Shown here: in pieces, positions 7,698-16,358 of the stretch
Layout: each line of letters starts with the position of its first letter
Numbering within the stretch: position 1 is the stretch's first letter
Assembly (NCBI GenBank): GCA_012974475.1
Contig: JAAXQD010000137.1
Coordinates: 1 to 25,740, forward strand
Direction of reading: 5' to 3'
From: Desulfobacterales bacterium
Lineage (GTDB): Bacteria > Desulfobacterota > Desulfobacteria > Desulfobacterales > UBA11574
Length of the DNA: 25,740 nt
Position numbers and translations under genes: made by a program
The notes under the pieces: generated by a model
Told to the model about the DNA's origin: nothing
Seen by the model: the letters and a program-made list of their open reading frames with translations, nothing else
Database searches by the model: none

Positions 7698-8641
7698 TGT
7701 TTTCATTGCTTGGCGGAATTTTTCTCGGATGGTCTCTGGGCGCCAACGATGCGTCCAACGTATTTGGAACGGCAGTTGCCAGCAAAATGCTCAAATTCCG
7801 GACTGCCGCTCTCCTGGCGTCGGTATTCGTCATTTTAGGGGCTCTGATTTCAGGTCAAGCAGGAATTGATACCCTCAGTGGGCTGACCCGGATTGATTTG
7901 GAGCAAGCCATAATTTCTTCGGTGGCGGCGGGCTTGGCCGTCACCTTCATGACCCTACTGAGATTGCCGGTCTCCACGTCACAGGCGGTGGTCGGAGGGA
8001 TTGTCGGTATCGGTATTATAAACAAGCAGGTTAATCTGGGAGGACTGGGCAAAGTAATGATCTGCTGGATCGGAACACCCATCGGTGCTATGGTTCTCGC
8101 ATTGTTCCTTTACCGGCTTCTGGGCCTGATCTATAATCGTCTGAACTTAAACATGTTTAAGTCGGATATAGTGCTGCGCCTGTGCTTGATTATCACCGGC
8201 TCTTACGGCGCCTATGCCCTCGGTGCCAACAACGTCGCCAATGTGACCGCCGTGTTTGTTGGCGCCGGTCTGTTGAATGTATTTTCAGCCGCCATGATCG
8301 GGGGCGCAAGTATCGCTCTTGGAATTCTGACCTTCAGCCGTCCGGTGATGGAAACCGTTGGAGAGAAACTCGTCAAACTGGACCCCTTCTCGGCCCTGGT
8401 GGTCGTTCTATCCCTATCGGTCACGATGCATATATATACCCTTGTGGGGGTTCCGGTCTCCTCGTCCCAGGCGGTTGTCGGCGGGGTTTTGGGCGTGGGG
8501 ATCGTCAAAGGCGTCAACACCGTCAAGGCGAAAACTCTGTTGCATATCCTCTTGGGATGGTTGTTTACGCCCGTCGTCTCCTGTCTGTTGGCGCTGGCAA
8601 TCTATTTTGCCGTTCATCTACAGTACATTCCCTCCGGATAA
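7697..8641 (+). CDS. pit: PiT-family inorganic phosphate transporter
   Basis: This 314-aa inner-membrane permease imports inorganic phosphate, or metal phosphate, driven by a cation gradient. The PiT inverted-repeat architecture is visible. The first half carries GANDASN (residues 15-21) and VSTSQAVVGG; the second half carries GANNVAN (176-182) and VSSSQAVVGG. About ten hydrophobic segments span the whole length. The ATG overlaps the stop of the DUF47 protein, the standard partner arrangement. Substrate is assigned by family; sulfate permeases of the CysP type are related, but the DUF47 neighbour favours phosphate. Confidence 0.92.
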   Translation: MFSLLGGIFLGWSLGANDASNVFGTAVASKMLKFRTAALLASVFVILGALISGQAGIDTLSGLTRIDLEQAIISSVAAGLAVTFMTLLRLPVSTSQAVVGGIVGIGIINKQVNLGGLGKVMICWIGTPIGAMVLALFLYRLLGLIYNRLNLNMFKSDIVLRLCLIITGSYGAYALGANNVANVTAVFVGAGLLNVFSAAMIGGASIALGILTFSRPVMETVGEKLVKLDPFSALVVVLSLSVTMHIYTLVGVPVSSSQAVVGGVLGVGIVKGVNTVKAKTLLHILLGWLFTPVVSCLLALAIYFAVHLQYIPSG

Positions 8642-8645
8642 AAAA

Positions 8646-8688
8646 AGATGCACTGAAATTTTGCATGACACGTATTTTCAGTGCATCT
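8646..8688 (-). terminator. Rho-independent terminator (minus strand, possibly bidirectional)
   Basis: A perfect 13-bp stem, AGATGCACTGAAA (8646-8658) pairing with 8676-8688, encloses a 17-nt loop. On the minus strand it is followed by a run of Ts (the A-run at 8640-8646), a good terminator for the small gene at 8743-9063. On the plus strand the hairpin follows the pit stop but lacks a T-tract, so it would stop that transcript less efficiently. Confidence 0.8.
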
Positions 8689-8742
8689 CCATATCATTTG
8701 CTCAGGAAAGCGACGAATAGTAAAATGAATTGCAGATTGCCT

Positions 8743-9063
8743 CTAATAACCTGCAGATGCTTCACTTAATGTTACACCCTCTGAATCCATTTCTATATCT
8801 CTTCTAAGCTCTTTGCCTATTTCAATTAATTTTGCATACATATCAAAGCAGTGGGTCATCATTTTTCTGTTGTCTTCATGTAAATATTTTTCTGCTTTCT
8901 TTTTCTCTTCTTCTGCAACTTTTTCTATTTCATAGATGATGTCTTTATACCACATTTTTGACATCGGCAATTTAATGCTGTAATTTTCCCCTTCCTCATT
9001 CAAGAAAAAGTTAGTCTCAACAAATGGATAATTACCGCTATAACCGATTTTCATTTCTGCCAT
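8743..9063 (-). CDS. Hypothetical protein, 106 aa
   Basis: I do not recognise this protein. The start ATG at 9063 is preceded by AAGGAG with 8-nt spacing, better than the in-frame start at 9093. The N-terminal 40 residues look like beta strands and loops (GYSGNYPFVETNFFL). The middle is a charged helix (IEKVAEEEKKKAEKYLHE), and the C-terminus is acidic. There is no signal peptide or membrane segment. It is visibly richer in A+T than the neighbouring genes. It stands alone on the minus strand with its own predicted promoter, a palindromic candidate operator and a terminator, so it is a complete single-gene unit, perhaps acquired. Confidence 0.75.
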   Translation of the reverse strand: MAEMKIGYSGNYPFVETNFFLNEEGENYSIKLPMSKMWYKDIIYEIEKVAEEEKKKAEKYLHEDNRKMMTHCFDMYAKLIEIGKELRRDIEMDSEGVTLSEASAGY

Positions 9064-9107
9064 GATTAAGCTCCTTTTAAACAATAGGTTCAAATAACAT
9101 CTGAGTT

Positions 9108-9137
9108 AATTTATCATCCATTTGACCTTTGTCAAAT
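9108..9137 (-). promoter_or_regulatory. Promoter with overlapping palindrome for the 106-aa gene
   Basis: On the minus strand TTGACA (complement of 9130-9135) and TAAATT (complement of 9108-9113) are 16 bp apart, about 45 bp before the start codon. The perfect palindrome ATTTGAC-N4-GTCAAAT (9120-9137) covers the -35 box, a position typical of a repressor operator. The regulator is unknown. Confidence 0.5.
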
Positions 9138-9220
9138 AAAAATTGTTTTGATGTTTTATCCGTATGAAAAAATGGGGTGTTCCGGTAACTCCGCCCCGTC
9201 TATGATTTCTCATCAATTTC

Positions 9221-9249
9221 TTGACACTTATGGCGCATTATCCTACCCT
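9221..9249 (+). promoter_or_regulatory. Predicted promoter of purB
   Basis: A perfect TTGACA (9221-9226) is followed after 17 bp by TACCCT (9244-9249), a weak -10 box. It lies about 65 bp upstream of the purB start. Confidence 0.45.
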
Positions 9250-9314
9250 AAACGAGTGTAAACAAAATTGAGAAAACTAAAAAAATAATTCTTTCTATTT
9301 CAGGGGAAAATACC

Positions 9315-10667
9315 ATGGAACTTTCATCTTTAACCGCGATCTCCCCCATTGACGGCCGTTATCGGAAATCTGTTGAAAAACTGACCGATTATTTCTCCGA
9401 AGGTGCATTGATAAGATATCGTGTGCAGGTTGAAGTGGAATATTTTATCGAATTGTGCAATCTGCCGCTGCCTCAATTGGCGGACTTTGACAAGAGTCTG
9501 TTTGAAACCTTGAGGCGAATTTATAAAAAATTTTCCGCTGAAGATGCCCGACACGTCAAAGACATCGAGGCGGTCACCAATCATGACGTCAAGGCGGTGG
9601 AATATTTTTTAAAGGATAAATTCGACGAACTGGGGTTGCATCGTGCCAAGGAATTCATTCATTTTGGCTTAACATCTCAGGATATCAACAATACCGCCGT
9701 ACCGTATTCGTTAAAAGATGCCTGGAATGATGTTTTGAAAAAACATTTGGATGAAGTGATCGACACTTTGAATGAAAAAGCGAAACAATGGAAAGACATC
9801 TCCATGCTGGCCCGGACCCATGGTCAGCCGGCCTCACCCACTAGCCTGGGTAAAGAAATATATGTATTTGTTGAGCGATTGACAAAACAGAAAAAACTTT
9901 TAGAAACAATTCCGTTTTCTGCCAAATTCGGAGGCGCCACCGGGAATTTCAATGCCCATTGCGTTGCTTATCCGGACATCGACTGGATTGCATTTGGAAA
10001 TCATTTTGTAAACGAAGTTCTGGGTCTTGAAAGATCAAAAGTCACCACCCAGATAGAGCATTATGATCATCTGGCCGCATTTTGTGACAATATTAAAAGG
10101 ATCAATACCATTCTCATCGACCTGGATCGCGACATATGGTCGTATATCTCCATGAAATACTTTATTCAGAAGATCAAAGACCGTGAAGTCGGGTCTTCAG
10201 CCATGCCCCATAAAGTCAATCCCATAGACTTTGAAAATTCAGAAGGCAATCTGGGGTTGGCCAATGCGGTCCTGGAGCATCTTTCATCAAAACTCCCGAT
10301 TTCGAGACTTCAGAGAGATTTGACGGATTCCACGGTTAGCAGAAATATCGGCGTGCCCCTGGCCCACACGTTGATTGGTTTTAAATCGTTGTTAAAAGGA
10401 CTGGACAAACTGGTTCTGAATAGAGAAGCCATAAAAAACGACTTGCATGAAAACTGGGTGGTTGTGGCCGAGGCCATTCAGACGGTTTTGCGCAGGGAAG
10501 GGTATCCCGAGCCCTTTGAAGCGGTGAAAGCATTAACACGAACCCATACGCATATTGATCAAAAAGCAGTTGAAGCGTTTATAGAAGGTCTTGAGATTAC
10601 GCGAACCGTTAAAGAAGAATTAAAGAAAATTACACCTGATAATTTTACGGGCGTTTACGATTTTTAA
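9315..10667 (+). CDS. purB: Adenylosuccinate lyase
   Basis: This 450-aa cytosolic enzyme of the fumarase/aspartase superfamily cleaves adenylosuccinate to AMP and SAICAR to AICAR in purine synthesis, releasing fumarate. It shows the superfamily signature SSAMPHKVNP in the flexible catalytic loop, GLTSQDINNTA and RTHGQPASPTSLGKE with the general-acid/base His. The opening LTAISPIDGRY and the length match the E. coli-type PurB (456 aa) rather than the shorter Bacillus type. The start ATG is 7 nt after AGGGGA. It appears to be transcribed alone; recB begins 150 bp downstream. Confidence 0.96.
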   Translation: MELSSLTAISPIDGRYRKSVEKLTDYFSEGALIRYRVQVEVEYFIELCNLPLPQLADFDKSLFETLRRIYKKFSAEDARHVKDIEAVTNHDVKAVEYFLKDKFDELGLHRAKEFIHFGLTSQDINNTAVPYSLKDAWNDVLKKHLDEVIDTLNEKAKQWKDISMLARTHGQPASPTSLGKEIYVFVERLTKQKKLLETIPFSAKFGGATGNFNAHCVAYPDIDWIAFGNHFVNEVLGLERSKVTTQIEHYDHLAAFCDNIKRINTILIDLDRDIWSYISMKYFIQKIKDREVGSSAMPHKVNPIDFENSEGNLGLANAVLEHLSSKLPISRLQRDLTDSTVSRNIGVPLAHTLIGFKSLLKGLDKLVLNREAIKNDLHENWVVVAEAIQTVLRREGYPEPFEAVKALTRTHTHIDQKAVEAFIEGLEITRTVKEELKKITPDNFTGVYDF

Positions 10668-10727
10668 TACATCCAAGCAGGTCACGACGAAAAATAAAAT
10701 CATCGGTTCCACTGATAAAAAAGCTCT

Positions 10728-10733
10728 TATAAT
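10728..10733 (+). promoter_or_regulatory. Possible -10 box upstream of recB
   Basis: A perfect TATAAT lies about 85 bp before the recB start, inside the 150-bp gap after purB. No good -35 box is found at the proper distance (GGTTCC at 17 bp), so promoter activity is uncertain. The same gap shows no terminator for purB that I can see. Confidence 0.3.
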
Positions 10734-10817
10734 AGAGAATCCCCCCACCGTTCGATCATTTTAAATGGAAGGCTTCAAAGAAACAGCTTCTAATCGCTTT
10801 GGAAATGACGCATACAG

Positions 10818-13800
10818 ATGAAAATTTTTGACCCCGTCAACACATTGCTTAAAGGAACCAACCTCATCGAAGCAAGTGCCGGTACCGGTAAAACCTATAC
10901 CATTGCCGGTATTTTTTTAAGACTTATCATCGAAGAACGGCTTGCGGTGGATCAGATACTGGTCGTGACGTTCACCAAGGCTGCCACTGAAGAGCTTAAA
11001 GAGAGAATCCGCAATAAGCTCCTCACGGCAAAATCGGCCTTTTTAAACGAAGGTGGCAATGATGATTTTATGGATGCGCTGGTCAAAAAATATGACAATC
11101 CGGCTTTGGCCGTTCAACGGATTCAGGATGCCGTCATCGATTTTGATAATGCTGCCATTTTTACCATACACGGTTTTTGCCAAAGGGTTTTGCATGAGAA
11201 TGCTTTTGAAACTCAGAGTCTGTTCGACACAGAACTTGTGACCGATTCCCTTGGTTTCTCGCAAGAGGTTGTGGATGATTTCTGGAGAAAGCATTTTTAC
11301 AGTTTGCCACCACAACTTTTAAGCTATATCCTTAAAAAAATATCCGGACCGGAATATTTTTTAAAGCTTCTGACCCAAAAAAGAGCAGCAGACATCCGGA
11401 TTGTTCCGGAACTCGAGGCACCTGATTTAACCAAGCGCCTTGGGGATTTTGAAAAGGTTTTTAACAAGCTTAAAGCTTGCTGGCCTGCCGCACGCGACCC
11501 TTTGATGGTGATGTTTAAAGACCCCTCCCTTTCCGGTACAATTTATGGCAGCCTCAAATCCAAAACACACCCTGCGGGGATTTCAAAAAGAGACCTAACG
11601 GTTGCTTCCATGATTGCCTCAATGGATCGCTTTGTCGATGAAAAATCCATCGGTTTTCCATTGTTCAAAGGTTTTGATAAATTTACATCCACCAAAATAG
11701 AACAATCCACCCGAAAAAATTATACCCCGCCTTCACACGAAATTTTTGATGTCTGTGATACGCTGCACATCAAAGGCGTCGCTCTTGAAGCTGAAATGGA
11801 AACCTATTGGGTGTATCTTAAAACCCTGTTTTTCAAGTTTGCACAGGCCCAGCTTTTGCTCCTAAAAAAGAGACGCAACATTCAATTCTACGACGATCTC
11901 CTGGTCAAGGTGAAAAATGCGCTTGAAGATAAAGGTGGAAATAAGCTCGCTACAACAATTCGGCAGAAATATCGGGCCGCCCTTGTGGATGAGTTCCAGG
12001 ATACGGATTCTCTCCAGTATGAAATATTCACCCGGCTCTTTGCATCAAAAGAAAGCACCCTGTTTATGATCGGCGATCCGAAACAGGCCATTTACAGCTT
12101 CCGAGGGGCAGATATCTTCTCTTACATGAAGGCTGCCCGGAGTGTGGATTCAAAATATACCCTCATAGAAAACTGGCGCTCGACGCCCGGTTTGATAACC
12201 GCTGTAAACACCCTATTTTCAAACTCCCATGCACCGTTTGTTTATGATCAGATCGGGTTTGAAAAAGGTGCCCCCGGGAGGGAAGCCGAAGCCATTGTTC
12301 CCACATTTTCTGCCCCATTGGTGCTGTGGTATTTGACGCCGAAGGAACAATCGAGCAAACCCAAACCCCTGAGCAAAACCGAGGCGGTTCCGCTGATAGC
12401 AAGAGCGGTTAGCGACGAAATCCTGCGTCTTATTTCAAAGAAGAAAAATGGGGGATGCGATCCTGTTTCAGATCCTATTAATGCAGGAGATATTGCTGTT
12501 CTTGTCCGAACCAATCGACAGGCGCAAATAATCAAGGACAGCCTTTCATCAAAGAGAATTCCATCGGTTCTCCAAAATACGGGGAACATTTTTCATGCTC
12601 ATGAAGCCCTGGAGTTGGAAAGGATTCTTTTAAGCATTGCCGAACCTGCCAACGAACGGCTGTTTAAAACCGCCCTGGTGACCGAAATCATCGGATATTC
12701 CGGCATAGAGCTCAATTCAGCGGAAGAGAACCCTTTTGGGTTGACCCACAGATCCGATGGGTTTAGAGAATATTTCCGATTGTGGAATCGGTATGGTTTT
12801 ATCCGGATGATTCGGATGTTGATGGTCAGGGAGAGGGTCAGGGAACGACTTTTAGTGCTTCCGGATGGGGAAAGAAGACTGACCAATCTTCTCCAGTTGA
12901 CAGAAATTCTTCACCAGGCGTCGGTCGATAAAAAACTGGGGATGAACGGTCTGCTAAAGTGGCTGTCGGAACAAAGACGCGCTTCTACGCCTGAATCTGA
13001 AACCCATCAACTTCGTCTTGAAAGTGACGATCAAGCTGTAAAAATCATAACCATCCATAAAAGTAAAGGTCTTGAGTATCCGGTTGTGTTTTGTCCCTTT
13101 GCGTGGGACGGGTCCATGATTAAAAACCGGGAGATTCAATTTCACAACCATGAAAACAGAGAAACGCTGACCCTCGATCTCGGGTCAAAGGAAATCCGAA
13201 CCCACCTGACCCAAGCCCAAAATGAACTTCTATCGGAAAACCTGAGATTACTTTATGTGGCTTTAACACGAGCGACTAAAAAATGCTATTTCGTCTGGGG
13301 TCGATTCAATACTGCTGAGACTTCTGCCATCGCCTACCTGTTATACTATCAAGGACAATCTGCGGATGTTTTCAAAAAAGAGGATCTGGTTGCCTCCTTA
13401 AAAACAACCGTTTCGAAAAAAAATGATGCAGATATACGAGAAGATTTAATTCAGCTTTCAAACCAATCAGATGGGGCCATAGATATTATTCCATTGCCCC
13501 TTGATAACGGTACAGAACTCTTGACGGGCGCGGATAATAAGGACAACATTTCTTTCAGAAGGTTTTCGGGAAAAATCGACACTTCCTGGAAAATATCGAG
13601 TTATTCACACCTGATATCCCAGCGGGCATCGGATATAGAACTCCCGGATCGGGATGCATTCCATTCTTTTCAAAAATCTTTAACCGATAGGGATTTGGAT
13701 CTAAATATAAATACAGATATTTTTTCCTTTCCAAAAGGGGCTCGGGCCGGAATTTTTTTCCACGATATTTTTGAACATCTTGATTTTGCACCCGGCAATT

Positions 13801-14459
13801 CAGAAGATAACGTTAGATTGGTAACCGACAAATTACTGGCGTATGGATTTGAATCCAAATGGCAAAAACCGATATGCACCATGATAGACAACGTTCTTTC
13901 AATACCGCTTGAGACAAGCAAAACGACGTTAAGGCTTTCTTCTGTTCACAGCAACGACAGGATAAACGAAATGGAATTTTATTTTCCATTGAAACCGGTT
14001 GCACCCCAGGGTCTCAAAAAGATATTCGATAAATTTGGCGGTATCGATATCCATGGTGGTTTTCCAGATCGGCTTGGGAAACTCAACTTCTCTTTAACCA
14101 AAGGGTTTATAAAAGGGTACATAGACATGGTCTTTCATCATAAGGGGCGTTTCTGGTTGGTGGACTGGAAATCGAACTTTTTAGGAACATGCGTGGAAGA
14201 CTATGGGAAAGATGCTTTGGCGGAAATTATGAACAATGACTTTTACATTCTGCAATATCATCTTTACACCCTTTCGCTTTATCAATACCTTCGGCTACGG
14301 TTCCCGGGTTTTGATTATGAAAAACACTTTGGTGGTGTCTTTTACATCTTTATAAGAGGGGTGGATCCTGACAGAGGACCGGAATTCGGTATTTACAAAG
14401 ACCTTCCCAATAAAGGTCTTGTCAGGGCCCTTTTGAACGCGCTGATTCCAGGACATTAG
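10818..14459 (+). CDS. recB: Exodeoxyribonuclease V beta subunit (RecB helicase-nuclease)
   Basis: This 1213-aa UvrD-type 3'-5' helicase carries a C-terminal nuclease and is a component of the RecBCD double-strand-break repair machine. Walker A is SAGTGKT (20-26). Walker B is DEFQDTD, starting at Asp391 and followed by GDPKQAIYSFRGAD. The motif VKIITIHKSKGLEYPVVF and the late ALTRATKKCYFVWGR complete the helicase. Nuclease residues His982, Asp1103, Asp1116 and Lys1118 (DMVF, VDWKSN) have the same 13/15 spacing as E. coli Asp1067/Asp1080/Lys1082. Both activities therefore look intact. recD follows after 7 bp. recC, which normally accompanies it, is not in the window. The presence of recD argues for RecBCD over AddAB. 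Confidence 0.95.
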   Translation: MKIFDPVNTLLKGTNLIEASAGTGKTYTIAGIFLRLIIEERLAVDQILVVTFTKAATEELKERIRNKLLTAKSAFLNEGGNDDFMDALVKKYDNPALAVQRIQDAVIDFDNAAIFTIHGFCQRVLHENAFETQSLFDTELVTDSLGFSQEVVDDFWRKHFYSLPPQLLSYILKKISGPEYFLKLLTQKRAADIRIVPELEAPDLTKRLGDFEKVFNKLKACWPAARDPLMVMFKDPSLSGTIYGSLKSKTHPAGISKRDLTVASMIASMDRFVDEKSIGFPLFKGFDKFTSTKIEQSTRKNYTPPSHEIFDVCDTLHIKGVALEAEMETYWVYLKTLFFKFAQAQLLLLKKRRNIQFYDDLLVKVKNALEDKGGNKLATTIRQKYRAALVDEFQDTDSLQYEIFTRLFASKESTLFMIGDPKQAIYSFRGADIFSYMKAARSVDSKYTLIENWRSTPGLITAVNTLFSNSHAPFVYDQIGFEKGAPGREAEAIVPTFSAPLVLWYLTPKEQSSKPKPLSKTEAVPLIARAVSDEILRLISKKKNGGCDPVSDPINAGDIAVLVRTNRQAQIIKDSLSSKRIPSVLQNTGNIFHAHEALELERILLSIAEPANERLFKTALVTEIIGYSGIELNSAEENPFGLTHRSDGFREYFRLWNRYGFIRMIRMLMVRERVRERLLVLPDGERRLTNLLQLTEILHQASVDKKLGMNGLLKWLSEQRRASTPESETHQLRLESDDQAVKIITIHKSKGLEYPVVFCPFAWDGSMIKNREIQFHNHENRETLTLDLGSKEIRTHLTQAQNELLSENLRLLYVALTRATKKCYFVWGRFNTAETSAIAYLLYYQGQSADVFKKEDLVASLKTTVSKKNDADIREDLIQLSNQSDGAIDIIPLPLDNGTELLTGADNKDNISFRRFSGKIDTSWKISSYSHLISQRASDIELPDRDAFHSFQKSLTDRDLDLNINTDIFSFPKGARAGIFFHDIFEHLDFAPGNSEDNVRLVTDKLLAYGFESKWQKPICTMIDNVLSIPLETSKTTLRLSSVHSNDRINEMEFYFPLKPVAPQGLKKIFDKFGGIDIHGGFPDRLGKLNFSLTKGFIKGYIDMVFHHKGRFWLVDWKSNFLGTCVEDYGKDALAEIMNNDFYILQYHLYTLSLYQYLRLRFPGFDYEKHFGGVFYIFIRGVDPDRGPEFGIYKDLPNKGLVRALLNALIPGH

Positions 14460-14466
14460 AGATCTA

Positions 14467-16341
14467 ATGGTTAGAATGAACAAAAAACATATAAATGGCT
14501 TATATCATAAGGGAAATATAACTGACACGGAATTTTATTTTGCCAATTTTATCGTTGAAATTGATAAAAATGACGATCCGGATATTTTTCTGGCCGCAGC
14601 CCTTGTGAGCCGTGCCACCGGAAACGGAGATGTATATCTTGACCTTGGTGCCGCTGCGGAAACATCGATTTCTTTAGAACTGAACGGTGATGGGGCGCTT
14701 AAAGCTCCGGAACTTTCCGAGTGGTCAAAGAAAATAAGGCAAAGTCCTGCGGTTGGACAACCCGGAGATTTTCGACCCCTGATACTCGACAAAAAAAACA
14801 GACTATATCTTTATAGATATTGGGAGTATGAACATCATCTTTCAGACGCCATTAATCGCCGCATGAGAGAAGACATCCCTAATATAGATCGAACCCTTTT
14901 AAAAGACAGCTTAAAAAGGCTTTTCCCGAAAAATGATGAGGATTCCAAATGGTTGAAGGTGGCAGCCGTTATTGCGGCGTTTAAAAAATTCTGTGTCATC
15001 ACCGGAGGTCCGGGAACTGGAAAGACCTTCACCATGGCAAAAATTCTGGCACTGCTTTTAGAACTCTCTCCAAAAAAGCGCCTAGACATTCTACTCGCAG
15101 CACCGACAGGCAAGGCAGCGGCAAGAATCGGGGAATCTGTGAAAACTGCAAAAACGACTCTCGACTGCGAAAAAAATATTATCGATGCCATACCCGATGA
15201 GGCGTATACCATTCACAGAATGCTGAAAACCATTCCGGGCTCTCCTTATTTTCGCCATAACGCTGAGAATCCGCTGTTTGCCGATATCGTGGTGGTGGAT
15301 GAAGCATCTATGGTAGATCTTGCCCTGATGTCTAAACTCATGGCAGCTGTACCGGACGATGCCAGACTCATACTGATCGGAGACCGGGATCAGCTGGCCT
15401 CGGTCGAAACCGGTTTTGTCATGTCCGATATCTGTGACAGGGAGCATATTCATACCTTTTCAAGATATTTTCGCAAACAGTTCCAAGATATAACCCAGCA
15501 CAGAATCGATGTCTCAATCGAAGAACAGAAACACAAGCCTGGCATTTATGACGGAATGGTCGTTCTTAAAAAGAGCTATCGGTTCGCCGAGTCCAGCGGA
15601 ATCGGCGAATGCAGCCGTGCCGTAAACCGGGGGAAAATTGATGACGTCTTTTTTCATCTGAAAAACAGTCCGGATCAAATCGATTGGAAAGAGATTTCAG
15701 AGCCTGAAACCCTGTCCAATGCCTTGTCAGAATGGGTTGTCCAAAGATATTCAGAATATCTGAATGCGAACGATCCCCACAAAGCACTTGAGTTTTTTAG
15801 TCGATTTAAAATACTGTGTGCGGTTAAAGTCGGTTCATTGGGTGTCAAGGCTATAAACAGACTTGCAGAACAGATATTAAGTGGAAAAGGTCTGATAGAT
15901 CTCGATAAACTTTCGACCCATCCCTGGTACCGGGGGAGACCTGTTCTGATTACCCGAAACGATTACAGAATGGAACTCTTTAATGGAGATGTCGGCATCA
16001 CGATGACTGCGCCGGATTCAAAGAGCAAAGAGCTGGTCGTCTATTTTCAAGGTGTTGACGGTGAACCCAGGGGGTTTCATCCAAACAGACTTCCGGAGCA
16101 CGAAACGGCGTATGCAATGACCGTTCACAAGAGCCAGGGATCAGAATTTGACACGGTCCTTCTGATCCTTCCGAATCGGGATTCTCCTGTATTAACCCGT
16201 GAACTGCTCTACACAGGGATCACTCGCGCTCGAAAAAATATATCGATTTGGGGAACAGAGGGGATCATTAAAACAACCATATCTCGAAAAATTGAACGTA
16301 CATCCGGCCTTAAAGATGCGTTGTGGGAATCTGCAGAATAA
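14467..16341 (+). CDS. recD: Exodeoxyribonuclease V alpha subunit (RecD helicase)
   Basis: This 624-aa SF1B 5'-3' helicase is the fast motor on the 5' strand in RecBCD. Walker A is GGPGTGKT (180-187), Walker B is VVDEASMVD, and GDRDQLASVE, a motif-V-like AMTVHKSQGSEFD and the motif-VI YTGITRARK follow. The N-terminal domain of about 165 residues preceding the ATPase core is the RecD-specific, RecB-interacting part, not the extended RecD2 N-terminus. An in-frame ATG at 14476 is an alternative start. It is tightly linked to recB (7 bp) and followed after 17 bp by a ketoacyl synthase gene. Confidence 0.95.
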   Translation: MVRMNKKHINGLYHKGNITDTEFYFANFIVEIDKNDDPDIFLAAALVSRATGNGDVYLDLGAAAETSISLELNGDGALKAPELSEWSKKIRQSPAVGQPGDFRPLILDKKNRLYLYRYWEYEHHLSDAINRRMREDIPNIDRTLLKDSLKRLFPKNDEDSKWLKVAAVIAAFKKFCVITGGPGTGKTFTMAKILALLLELSPKKRLDILLAAPTGKAAARIGESVKTAKTTLDCEKNIIDAIPDEAYTIHRMLKTIPGSPYFRHNAENPLFADIVVVDEASMVDLALMSKLMAAVPDDARLILIGDRDQLASVETGFVMSDICDREHIHTFSRYFRKQFQDITQHRIDVSIEEQKHKPGIYDGMVVLKKSYRFAESSGIGECSRAVNRGKIDDVFFHLKNSPDQIDWKEISEPETLSNALSEWVVQRYSEYLNANDPHKALEFFSRFKILCAVKVGSLGVKAINRLAEQILSGKGLIDLDKLSTHPWYRGRPVLITRNDYRMELFNGDVGITMTAPDSKSKELVVYFQGVDGEPRGFHPNRLPEHETAYAMTVHKSQGSEFDTVLLILPNRDSPVLTRELLYTGITRARKNISIWGTEGIIKTTISRKIERTSGLKDALWESAE

Positions 16342-16358
16342 AATTAAGAGGTGTTTCT

